Assembly (NCBI GenBank): GCA_963969595.1 | Contig: OZ018414.1 | Coordinates: 19,389,660-19,453,659, forward strand | Reading direction: 5' to 3' | From: Neckera pumila | Lineage: Eukaryota > Streptophyta > Bryopsida > Hypnales > Neckeraceae | DNA: 64,000 nt | Part shown: positions 13,605-25,700 of the stretch, piece after piece | Numbering within the stretch: the first letter of the stretch is position 1 | Layout: each line of letters starts with the position of its first letter | The notes under the pieces: generated by a model | The model's input: only the letters and a program-made list of their open reading frames with translations | Told to the model about the DNA's origin: nothing | The model's database searches: none | Translations under genes and position numbers: made by a program

Positions 13605-13844
13605 GGGAACTTTGAATCAGATAGCCGGGGCTACGCAGGGGTGTTTTAGCCCATATTCCAGCCCCTTGTAGCACTAAAATGGGGAGGGCTAAACATATAG
13701 CCCCATTTTTGTACCACTAGCCGAGGCTATATGTTCCCAATTTGCACTTCAAACTCAATTCATGCAGGTTCACAGGGGCTTCATACTGTGGTTTCAAACC
13801 CCCCTCCTCGTATAGCCAGGGGGGCTATCCGTTCCAAAGTTCCC
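13605..13844. mobile_element. MITE with GGGAACTTTG inverted ends, 240 bp
   Basis: Terminal inverted repeats of about 35-40 bp: left GGGAACTTTGAATCAGATAG and right, inward, GGGAACTTTGGAACGGATAG, both followed by CC and G-rich TAGCC motifs. The interior holds several more TAGCC(C) repeats. The target duplication is unclear, so the superfamily is left open. Confidence 0.75.
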
Positions 13845-14975
13845 AGTATGCAGTCTGAAATCAATATCTATCCTAGAAAATGGGAAAATGGTGTATAAAA
13901 TACTGCCATTTTAAAACTAAAGTGTTGGCACGAAATTTTTCTACTAGTACTATTTAGTAATATTTCATAGCTTCATGCAAACATTTTTTGTTTTTAGATG
14001 GCACTTTTACATGACACTAAGAAATTATAATAGTTTTTAATGCTTGATGAGTTTTTTAATTTTTGATTAAAACCTTTGAACATTAAAATCTGTGATAAGT
14101 CCAATAATCTATAGATATGAGATTTCAAATGATTAAGTGTCTCCAACTGATTGAGTTTGCAAATAGAATCACAAATCCAATAGAATTTCTATTTGAGAAC
14201 TTTTTCCTAAATCCTTACACTAATGTACAATTTTGAACCCCCACTTTGTTACTATATTGAAAACATATAGTGGGCCAAAATTGTAATACCCAATTCTTGG
14301 GAGGGGCATTTAAGGTATTCCATATAATTATAGATACATAGTCATGTGTCTAAGTGCACACAATGAAGAATATTTATTGCATATGTAAGTGAATCATTTT
14401 GGTATTTATTAAAAAAAAACGGAATTCTAGAAATAATGAAATCTATTTCTTATCTTTTCATGTGCATGTATATTCTTGTTGTTCTTTTGTTACAAAATTG
14501 AACATGTAGAGAACATACAAAAATTTACTCATTGATTCCAATGAAGAAATGCACTTGCAAGATTCAATTGTGCAAAGCTCCAAAATTAGGGTTGGAAAGA
14601 TTTTTAAATTTAAGGGTATTCCTTGAAAAATGCCAATCAATTCATAAAAATTGATACACAATTCCCCATTTTTTTTCCTTCTCCATGTGTGCACGTAATA
14701 TTCTTGTTTTCCTTGCCCAAATTTTGTATAATTACTAGGATATTTATTTTGTAAGGATGTCAGCAAGTTAGGTACCCACTGATTCTACCTGTCGGAGAGA
14801 GCAACCCAAGATTCAATTTTGCACAAAGCTCTAAAATTTGGATTGATAACAGATTGTTTTATTCTCGTCTTAAACCTTTGAAAAGCACCGATGTTGTGAA
14901 TTTCTGCCAGTGACGTTTCTGGTTACTTTGAAATTAGTGGCAGGCGTAACAAAATAAAAAAATTGAAGCTCCAAA
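13845..14975. other. Upstream flank of the oxidase gene
   Basis: AT-rich. Two segments (about 14555-14600 and 14808-14930, GATTCAATTTTGCACAAAGC in the second) resemble the repeated segment in the oxidase introns. I could not place a TATA box with confidence. Confidence 0.35.
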
Positions 14976-17900
14976 ATGCACAATTTCCAGTACGCGGCGG
15001 TTCTGGTGACCACAATGCTGTTGTTTCTGTCGGCCAATGCGGCCCAAACTGTGCACCAGTATGCATGGGAGATTGACTACTTCAAGTTCAGTCCCGATTG
15101 CAATGCCTCAGCTGCCAAAGACGTCCTGGGAGTTCACCAGATCGCTCCCACAGAAATCCGGCTGGGCAGTACTTTCCCGGGGCCAACCATCCGAGCTCGG
15201 GAAGGCGACCGCATTGAAGTAACCGTGACCAACAAAATCAGTAAAGTGAACCCATTTGGCGAGCCTCCTGAACGCGTTGCCATTCACTGGCATGGCATTC
15301 GCCAGGTAAACTATTGATATCAATGATCATTATTAGAACTTCAATTCTGTTGTCCTGGCAAGATTTGGAGTGCCGAATTTGTAGCACTGCACTGCAGAAA
15401 GCTTGAAAAACGAGGATTGGTATAGATTTCGTCTTCGAACACGTAAGTGCCGGCATGAAGGTCACGTTCTGGGTGATGATTTGAGTGCTTCTGGGTGATA
15501 TTTTGTCAAGATGATTTTAATTCATGTGAAGTAACGTTTGAATCTGTTAAAAAACAGTCTTTGATTGTGACCAATATGATGATTCTGAGGTGAATAGAAT
15601 GTTTGTGTAAAGAATTATGAAAAATAGGCAAAATTTCAGAGAAGAATTTGTGCATGAAAGGATCAGTGCCAATTTTTTACACTGGTGAGATTTGGGGCGC
15701 CCAAATTGTATTGCTCAAATGCACAAAGCTTGAAACATGAGGGTGTGGTCTGGATTTCGGTTCAATACTTTGCCTTCAAAAGCGCCAATGTGATGATCTG
15801 TCAATGTAACAATATATTGGCTTTTCTAAAATTGAGTCTTGCGCTTGATCAATTGATTTGATTGAATATATTTGACTTGTGTGCTTTGTTTCGTATTTGA
15901 GTTTTCAATGAAACCTTTTTCTTTTGGTGGTTGCTGCTTGGACACAACTGGATTTTCTTACTAAAAGATTTGGATTCTTTATGTTGATTAATCCCAGTTG
16001 GGTTCACCATGGAGCGATGGAGCAGCAGGCTTAACAGAGTGTGGAATTCTTGTGAATGCCTCAAAGCTTTACACTTTCACGGTGGACCGAGTACGCATCT
16101 CCCTTCTCACGAGTCTTTACTTTGAAGTTACTTGAAATCAATGGAAAAAACAACTCATATTTGATATTTAGGCAAATTTCAGTGTGCCAAGTGAGATGTT
16201 CAAGTGTGCTGAAAAATACGACTTTCAAGTGGTTAGACGTTTTCTTTTTGTTACCAACTGAAACCTCTGGACTCAAAAATCTAGGATGAGTATAGATCTG
16301 AGAATTAAGATGAGTCTCACAAACCACTCCAGTTTCAGACTAAGTGTCCGAAATCACTCTCATTAGTTTGTTGTGAAACTCAAAATTCTGTCATTCAACT
16401 ACACAATGGACTAATACAAAGGGATTGTATAGATTTCCGCTCCAGGGCGCCCACCTTCAATAGTGTCTACGTCATGAATTTCTGAAAATAAAATGAAATT
16501 GACGTTTGTATGGTTGCTTTTCTTAATGTCCATTTCCACAGCACTAGCTCCAGTGAGACTAATTGTTTCTACAAATGCAGCCAGGGACATATTTCTGGCA
16601 CGGACATTACGGATCCCAGCGAAGTGCAGGTCTGTACGGCTTGCTTCTAATCGACCCAAGAGATGGTGCACTTGTCCCAACTTACGACGGCGAGTTCGCC
16701 ATCACTCTGAACGACTGGTGGTACGCGGACATCTACAATCAAACCCACGGCTTGGACTCGTCCCAAAAATGGACGTGGGTCAATAACCCGCAGTCGTTCC
16801 TCATCAAAGGAGATTCGTCAGCAGTCCCATGTCAACCCCCGCACTCCTGTCTCTCGGCCGAGCTTGAATGCGCCACCAACAAGCTCAACCCCGTTATCAG
16901 CGGCGCAGGGAAACTCATCTGGAATGTGCTTCCCGGCAAGACCTACCTCGTGCGAATGGTGAGTGCAACCTCGTTCGCGTTTCTCAACTTTGTGATCGAA
17001 GGACACGTCATGACGGTCCTGGAAGCAGATGGGCATTTAGTGCAACCCTTCAACACCACCAGTATCGACATCCTCTCGGGACAAACGTACACATTCAGTC
17101 TCACAACGAAGGCGGAGTATCCGACGCAGAGTGTTTATCATGTGGGTGTCAATGCACGTGACCGAATCCCGGATTCCAAGAATTTAAGCGGGACGGATCC
17201 CGGACTAGCGGTTTTGAGCTACAACTTGCCGTATGAGAATAAAACGGTGAAAATGTCACTAACAGAGTATCGAACCTTGTGGAAGAGTGAGCCTGACGTT
17301 CAAGTGGGAGGACCAAGATGGAATGACAGCATCTTTGGCCCTTATTTTGCGAACCAGGTTCGAGCGCTCGCTGGATACTCGTACCCGGTGCCCAAAGTTG
17401 GGAACCATGACATTTCTTTTCTCATCAGTCAAATCAAAGTTAAGTACAATGATAGCGGGTCTCTAACGCGATGGGCCTTGAACAACGTATCATACGATAC
17501 GAACATATCATCTGAAACTTCGGGCAACAAGACACCCCTTTTAACCCGACTTGTTCAACATCACGGGGAATTGAGTCCTCCCGGCAACAACACTAATTTA
17601 GTAGACTTGGAAAAATTGAGCGAGAATGACATTACAGAAAAGCGAATGTATGATAGGACGCCTGATGCGATACAAGGAGGTTATTACCTGTTGAAGAAAG
17701 GAGAAGTTGTGACTGTGATTCTGCAAAACGCAGCCATGTACAACAGTACCGGTTCCGAGGCTCACCCGTGGCATCTCCATGGCCATGATTTCTGGGTGTT
17801 GGGCTACGGGAGTAAATTGTACAATCGAGAGACAAGTCCACAGGAGTTTAATTTGGTAGATCCGCCTGTTCGAAACACCGTGCCTGTGTTTGGGTTTGGG

Positions 17901-18047
17901 TGGGTGGCGATCCGCTTCATTGCGGATAATCCTGGAGTTTGGAGCTTTCATTGTCATAATGAATGGCACCTGCACCTGGGGATGATGGTCGTATTTGCTT
18001 ACGGCATTGATGACATTGATCTAAAGCAGAGTCCTTCATGTCAATAG
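14976..18047 (+). CDS. L-ascorbate oxidase-type multicopper oxidase, 3 exons
   Basis: Predicted secreted blue copper oxidase. The family oxidises ascorbate in the apoplast while reducing oxygen to water. Exons are 14976-15305, 15998-16090 and 16581-18047, all joined in phase 0 at GT-AG sites, giving 629 residues. The ATG has A at -3 and is followed by a hydrophobic signal peptide ending near residue 22 (ANA|AQ). All copper ligands are visible: HWHG (H104, H106), WHGHYG (H148, H150), HPWHLHGH (H536, H539, H541) and HCHNEWHLHLGM (H598, C599, H600, H604, M609). By homology C599/H536/H604/M609 are type 1 and the rest type 2/3. The Met axial ligand is the one normal for ascorbate oxidases. At 629 residues it is longer than the usual 550-580, with the extra length mostly between the second and third cupredoxin domains. 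The substrate could also be another small reductant, because many plant 'ascorbate oxidase-like' proteins are untested. Confidence 0.93.
15306..15997 (+). other. Intron 1 of the oxidase gene
   Basis: A 692-bp GT-AG intron splitting the codons for RQ|LGSPWSDG, the conserved junction after the first copper motif. It contains two diverged copies of a segment (about 15360-15470 and 15680-15800, with the core GCACAAAGCTTGAAA in the second) that also occurs upstream of the gene and in intron 2. Confidence 0.85.
16091..16580 (+). other. Intron 2 of the oxidase gene
   Basis: A 490-bp GT-AG intron between the codons for FTVDR and PGTYFWHGH. Splicing in phase 0 restores the normal family sequence across the second copper motif. 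Its 3' part (about 16380-16480) resembles the repeated segment found in intron 1. Confidence 0.85.
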
Positions 18048-18184
18048 GGAGCAATCTCTGTACAAAATTAGGGAGTTAAAGAGTGATTTTTGCAAACGAC
18101 AACTTGGCGTCTGTCAACATAGATGTAGAACCGAAGATGTAAATTACAAAAAAGGGTTGGTTGCACTGACCGTAGGTTTATGTT

Positions 18185-18190
18185 AATAAA
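18185..18190 (+). terminator. Polyadenylation signal of the oxidase gene
   Basis: A canonical AATAAA lies 138 bp past the oxidase stop codon on the coding strand, in a plausible 3' UTR. Confidence 0.55.
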
Positions 18191-19779
18191 ATAGATCCTT
18201 CAAATAAGAATTCAGTGCCTTCCATACCCCCTGAAGAACGTCAGGTCTGCTCAGCAGGTCCTCTGTACTAAGCCTTCTTCAAAATTAAAATTTTAAAATG
18301 TCAGCACAAAATAAGGAAGTGGAAACAATTTTACTCAAACTGAACTTAGGGCGCAACGATTGCAGAGGTTCTGGACCCTAAGTTTGACGACTTCCAAATG
18401 AAAGCTCACTGGAGACTTAAGGCCTAAACCCTGGGTCATACAACTGAGCAACTTTTTCAGGAAAAAAGTTTAAACGCAGAGATATTTGGCAAGTGAGACA
18501 AACCATCCACACAACACGAACACCAAGTTATTCAAACAAGAAATTAACTACAAAAATTAATCCATTTCTAGAAGAAACTAGCAAGTAGCCCTTTGCAAAT
18601 ATAGACATCAGGGGATCCCTGGGAGCATTCCAGACTATTATATCTGCATCCCAATTATCACATACATAAAGTGTTCAGCGTATCTCTACTATCTCAGAAT
18701 GTAGACATATACAAAGACACTCTCAAAAAAACAAAAACTTAAAGCTATCACTTTTCTATGCCAAACTTGAATGGGCTACCAGCACTTCTTTAATAGACCC
18801 CGTGGACACAAACCTCGTATAAACCTCCAGAAGTCCCCTAGCCCATCGTCTCCCACAGCCTCCGGCAAACAGCGGCCTGAAAAGACCATCCTTATTCACA
18901 CAATGTATGCACGCTTATTCGCACTCCCAAGTTGTCAGCTATTACTGCTCCTAGCATTTTCCAAACATTGACATGTCCAGAGGAATCGTGTTCAAAATTG
19001 TCGGCATCTTGCCATTTTGCAGGGTATTACACTCATCAACATAGTAGCACGCTACATATGTAACAACCATGCCCGATCTGAAGTCGCCGATTCCCTGCAA
19101 TTAGATAGGTACCAACATATGGCTCATACAAACCTCCTGTTGCCAGTTTTCGTTCCTGAGGAGCTTGAAAGAATACGATACACATGCACACTTTCGTGAA
19201 CTTTCATAGTTCTAGTCGTGGCAGTACATCTCCCAGGGCATCGATAGTCTTCCCCACCAAAAGCTTCAGCAGATACTTTGCTGCACCCACAAGCTGTCAC
19301 GGGAATAAAGTCAACATTTTGAAATTGCCAGGAGCAAGGACTACACGAGCGTCCCTTTCCTGAGGGCATCCCAATCCATTCCCTTCCTCTCCATGAGCCG
19401 CCCAAACTGCTCTTCTTGTTTCGATGCACTGAGTTGTAGAACATTCTTGATTCAACAGCACTGGACTTGGTGATCTGGCTCCATACCCAGATCCACAACT
19501 TCGTCTCCATCGACAGGTATAGCTCTCTTGTATCCTCTTCATCTCAGAAATTTCCAGCCAGTCAAACACTGGTCTCTGTTCATGACCTGTATAAATTCTG
19601 TTCTCTCCCTGACACCCATGATTGTAAATCGATCTATGATTGATTATCACTGTAGGATACATCCACACCAGGGACAGCCAAGGTAAAGGCTCAAAGACGT
19701 GCTCATTATAGCCTTCTCTATATCCTTAATTTGAGGGTGCTATAGACCATGGGAACCATGCAATCCCTTGCCCTCTTCA
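18191..19779. other. Convergent intergenic region, UPF1 3' UTR
   Basis: This stretch separates the tails of the oxidase (+) and UPF1 (-) genes. Its part nearest UPF1 (about 18,600-19,779) has higher GC than the intergenic DNA and probably includes the UPF1 3' UTR. Open frames here, such as 19124-19510 (-), have no recognisable domain. No clear polyadenylation hexamer for UPF1 was found. Confidence 0.4.
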
Positions 19780-22700
19780 CTAGCCATTGAAGCGGCGCTG
19801 ACCAGCCTGCTGCTGTTGTTGAGAGTTCAGAGGCTGATTATACTGTGTAAAGTTCTGAGTGTACATAGGGCCCAATGCATTCTGCAATATAAAACCCTTA
19901 CTTAGAAATCAAAATTGCATTAAGAATCATAGTGTCAAAAATAAGATTCTAAATTCCATGACAAATGCCAACAAGTTCCACCTACCTGAGTTTGAAGGCC
20001 CCCAAGACCATAATGATTCTGTGTGGATGGAAGGTCCTGAGTACGATCATTAAAAACCCCTTCAGTAAATAGTCCATCGGTAGCATGACTCAAGAAGTCC
20101 TGCTTAACAAGCCAAACGGAAATGTAAGCCAGCAAAATCTCTTGAGGTTGACAATAATGTCATTTCATCTTTAGCATTGAAGACCCATTACGTGGACAAA
20201 AGTCCTCATTACAAGACAGTTACAGACATAAATTAGACCGTGAAAGCGGCCAAAATAAGACTTACTTGAGAGAATAAGAACCAACAAGATGGTACCTACC
20301 GAACCTAATAAATATTTACGTGAGTCGGCTTCAAAAGGGGACATTGAAAACTCAAGATTCCTATTGCTCACCTGTGAAATGAAATCACTTCCAACTGACT
20401 GATGCGAGAGGCCTGGTTGCGAATTCTGAGTTATGAAATCACCACCATATCCACTTTGATTTGCTTGTGTGTTGTAATCCATCCCAAAACCTGCCTGTGT
20501 TGCAAACTCCTGCCCACTATACCCAACATGCGATCCTTGTGACTTGAAGTCCTCTCCAAAAAAATCCTGCGACATGCCTCCAAGAGAGAACCCATCCCGT
20601 ATATTCTGACTCAGGGTTTGTGATTGCATCTGATTCAGGATTCCCTGTTGTGTCATTGGACCACCAATGGATGCCTGAGTAGCCGGGCTGTCGAGCCCAC
20701 CAAATCCAAAAGCACCCCCCAGTGCACCTTGCTGCTGTGAGGCCTGGTGATGAGACAAATGTCCACCAATAGGACCGCTGGTGCTGCCCCTGCCAGTTCC
20801 AAAGCCACGACTGCCTGCTTGTGGCCCCTGAGGCACTCCTCCGATTGGGCCATGCATGCCACCCCTGGAGGGAATTGCATAAGGTTGGGTAAGGGGAGTG
20901 CTTGGAAATCCAGTGAGTGGTACACCTCGAGACGGTGTCAGACCGCCATGGGGAGGAACTCCTCCTTTCTGAACTCCTCCATTGCTTAATGCACCAAATG
21001 GCATGTAGCCACTTCCTGCATCATTGTATAAAATACGGGTAAGAATGTGGGGACCCACCCATTCGCTGCTATAACGTATTTGCTAGATCTATCACAGAAT
21101 ATGCAACACATGCCCAGTCTCTCGTTGTAAACTGATAATCCTTCATCACTGCGTGCAGCATTCTGATCATTTCTAACATCATGAAATGGCATTGGTCTGG
21201 CATAATCAACCATGCACCAACCAGCAATGCACAAATAAAGCTGTCATGAAATTTCTTAAACCAGTCAACAAGCACATCTAAAGTTGTCAAAGCCCCCAAA
21301 GAGAACTTGATAGTAGCAGCTAGAGCAGGTTGCAGATTAATATATACCGTTTCGCCCATCAACCGGCCGAGCTCGTCCATTTCGACGGTCGTTGGCAGTA
21401 GCCCCAGTCGCTGCGCTTGCAGTGGCAGCTGGGACAAAACCCTCCCCAGGGCCTAAGGCAGGTCCACCTCCTCCAGGATACACACGGCGGTCATTGTAAA
21501 CTTTTTTAGGCTTCTGGAACTGAACCATACTCTGCTTCAAGTTGTTTAGTGAGCCTTCTACCAACACCTCCTGCTCCTGATTCCAGCAATAGGGCAATGT
21601 CAGACCAGAATAGACCTACCGCGACTGAGATGGAACCTCATTATACAACCATTCGACGACTGGATACCTAGAATGAAAAAGGAATTAAAAAAGAGTCCTG
21701 AGTGCATACATTATGCTACAACTGCTGCAAAAGAAGCAGTTCCGGTAAATAACATGCATGCCACACTGAACTGACCGTACGTTACCAATGTTATTTAAAA
21801 GTTTTAAGTAAACCTGGATTTGACAAGACCAGTCCCATACCTTATAGTGAGTCAGCAGAGTGTTCCATAAAGGCTGCTTGCTAAGGACCTTTGGATTGCC
21901 CAAAATCACAATTCCAAAGCGAGCTCGTGTAAGAGCAACATTGAGTCGCCGTGGATCATTGAGAAACCCAATTCCCTGTAACAAAGTTGCACAACATACT
22001 TCAGTTGATTATCACAACCTTGTCTAGAACCCTCTATACCCAAGCTGCACAGGCTGAATGCGAAAGAACCACGTAACACAGTATACACAGCTTTCATAAA
22101 TTGCTTCATTGCTTCATAATTAAGATTAGAAATACCTGATGCTCGTTGCTCCTGACACAGGATAGAATGATCAAGTCCTTCTCACGTCCCTGAAAGGAAT
22201 CCACACTAGCGACCTGGACACCAGAATGTGCGTCATTTCCTAATCACGTAAAAACTTGTTGCTAAATACAATATTTGGGTTTGTCAGGACAGTAAACTTG
22301 GCATTGATGTACCTCTATCTCCTTGTATAACTGTTGACGTAGAGAGCCATTCCTAGCCATGTTGTTAACAATGTAAGCACGCTGCCCTTCGTAAGGGGTA
22401 ATCACACCAATCTGTCCAATCATGGAGAGGAAAGACAGACGTAAGTAAAATTATATCCGTCAAGTATCGAATATGAATGTTGAATATCACGAAGGTTCAA
22501 ATATTAGCAAGTAACATCATCGATAATAAAGATACAGAAGTTCTTCACTGAAACGCAGAACAAAAGAGTCCAAAGCACTAAGCAGTTTAAGCGTCCATAT
22601 ACTGTTTCACTGGACTAATTTACTACTCAGTAATAATAAGAAAAAAAATGAGGTAAACCTGAGCTGGAACGACTCCACTCTTTAGAAAGGTAGTAACAAT

Positions 22701-25700
22701 CTTCTCAACATTTCCAGCTTCTCCCCTGTTCAGGTATGAAGTACCGCTTGCACTAATCTCTTCTTGTCCCATCTGGGTGGAAAGAATAACACAAAGACAT
22801 CCAAAAGATTAAATCCTTGTGATCATCAAAGGAGCATCTTGGCCAGAGGACAAAACCACTTCAAGTACCAGGTAGCCAAAAAATACTAAAACAAGTAGTG
22901 GTCCAGAAAATGAGTAAGCCATGCCTTAACTCAGAAAAAAAATCTATGCTGCCACTTTACCTGCACATAGAAGAACATAGGTCTATTGGGTACGGGCCAG
23001 GGAAAATCGATATGAGGCAACATCCTCTCACTGGTAGTGACTCCATTCTGAAGAGTTCCTTCATAGAAACTGTTCGATGGGAACTCCGACAGACTCGGAT
23101 GCATTCGATATTGAACCTGTAAGAGAAAAAACATCAATCAGCACTAAAACTGCCAACATGGCAACTCAAATCAAATCAATCAAATGCCGCGTACACACTG
23201 CGTAATAAAATTGATGCCCCTCATCAACAACAATACTGCAAATCAGGTATCGAAGAAGTGGCTATAAATACGACACTCGATTGGGACGTAGGTACATGTT
23301 CAGTAATTTATAGAAGACAATAACGTGGTCAAAAGAGATAAGACTCTTAACATCATAAGCAGGATAAAAAAATCACCTGAAGGCGAATAGGCTTCACTCC
23401 AAGAAGAACAAGACGCTCAAATAAAGACTGAGCAAGACCAGCACGAGCAGCCTTCTTGCACATGATAACAGGACCTAACTGACAATGATCTCCGACCAAA
23501 ACCAACTGCCAAGTCCCCCACACAATATCAGCATTAGCACTTCGAAATCTCAACCTTATCAATTAAAATTACACAATTAAGCTCTACCCTCAAAATCTCA
23601 AACATCAAAACAAACCAGCTTCCATAGAACTCAACAACAAAGCAGGAAGACTCAGAAAATAAAAACGACCAGCAGGATATCCTCACCTGTTTGGCTCCAA
23701 GAACTAGCGGAATCAAGCACTCTGGCTCAGTTGCCTGTGTTGATTCATCTACTAGAACCTGCATTGCAAGCATAAAAGTTCAAGAAATTACAGCAATACC
23801 CAAAAAAATTCAAGACAAAAACCAGACACAAAATGATTAAAAATCTACAGGCATACAGACAAATAATAAAAGAGATACATACTTCTGCAACCCCAATAGC
23901 ATTTTCATATAGTGACATAAGTATCAAATCCTTTTTAAGTAACTGATCGTCTATTAAACGATATGATATGTGCACACCTGACGGAAACGGAAGTTCGCGA
24001 GTCGGGGATCACCCGCTCCCACACACGTGCAGCAGATCACGTCAGCACTTTGCGAAATCTCTCTTTCAGTAGCCCTCTTTAGAGATTTGTACTTCTTCTC
24101 ATCTGCACTTGACAACTCACCTACATGACAAAAAAAAATTAGTTAGCAGGGCATCCAGTTGGCTCAGCAAACAGGTCAAAAGTCCATAAATCTCGTACAA
24201 GTCCCTATACCCCTAAATGCTAAACCGTCAACCAGGTGGATGATGAATCCTCTGGAAATCCACTTCACCTAAATGATACACATTGAGGAAGCTTCAAGGA
24301 AGGTCGTATTATATATCAATGGGATGGGGAAAAAATGGCATAGATAATTTAGAGGAGTGCTTTAATTTAATATGATTCTTTAGGTCGATCCTATATTTAA
24401 GTTTGAAAAATGGAGGGTTAATTCTATAATTATATTTGTAATAAAATCAGCAACAGGACAAGTCAGAGGTTGAAAATGTAATTACCAAGTTCATCCTTCA
24501 GGAGCTGCAATTTATGTAGCTCACTTTTGTCCGTAGTGTCCAGATGTCGAACCTATAAAATCATTCATTAATATAGCTGAAAGAAGTGAACCACAACTAC
24601 CCACTTTACCCTGCAATCTAGAAAATAAAAAAACATAGAAAAGCAAGACGCTTAAGATCAGTGTAAATCCGAAAGTCGTGAAAGAACAATCTATAAAGGC
24701 AGCTGCAGTCCTACCTGGTAATGAAGTGTTAAGTGCTCTACAGGAGAACTGACGGCTTCTCGAGATTTTGCACATAACCTTACAACCTGAAAAAGTAGAA
24801 AAGTGCATCAGATTTCAGATGATAAAATATATAAACAGAGCAATCTGACCAAGCATACTCCCAAATTGTCATCGCAGCTTGATATGTAACATTACCTTCG
24901 CTTTAATATTCCAAGTTTCTTAGCAGTGATTTTCACTTATTCAATTTAAGCTACATTTGAAACTGTGATTAAGCTTTAAGACGCAGTTTCAAGTACCTTG
25001 AGACCAGTTGCGCTGATCTTTTCCGCAAGCTGGTCCACCGCAACATTACTGGGAGCACAAACCAGAACCTGCACAGAATGGAATATACGATAAGTGCCTA
25101 CTATATTAATCAGGAATAAACAGGAACTTCTGATCGCATTTATCACTCAGAATAGCTTTATTTCTTGTTAACTTTAGTAACATGCCACACTTCACCAATT
25201 AACTGAGAGCAGCTCGTGTAAAAAATGAATATAATCCTACCAATCAAAAACTGAAAACAAATCATTATAATTACCTGCCCTTGGCCCTGTTTCGCTAGAT
25301 GGTACACAATGGCTGCTGATGTCACTGTTTTGCCAGTGCCTGGTGGGCCCTGAATTAAACTAACAGGCTTCTGTAACACGCTCTTCACAGCATACACCTG
25401 TTGATCAACATAGGCATCCAATCTTAGATCAAAATCAGCACGCCCAAACAAACCTCTTGCGTGGTACTCAATCTAGAGCAAAAAGACGTTTAGTGACCAG
25501 AGTGAGAAGCCAGCCTGAGGAAAGCTAAGCATCTGCCATAACCTCAGACACGAATATTTTCCTGATAGAGTACACAACAACAAAGAATTGCTACACCTAA
25601 GAATTGCACAATATCAACTCCTGTGTAGTACTTTCTAAGCAACTGTAAAATTAATTCTTCTATAAAATTAAGGTGATCTAGCAAAACCTGTGAAGCATTG

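Noticed and set aside
17598..17975. Antisense open frames over the oxidase (also 16411-16680, 16818-17036)
   Set aside because: Shadows of the GC-richer oxidase exons; no domain and no start context.
19124..19668. Overlapping minus-strand frames of 120-130 codons downstream of UPF1
   Set aside because: No recognisable domain; position fits the UPF1 3' UTR.
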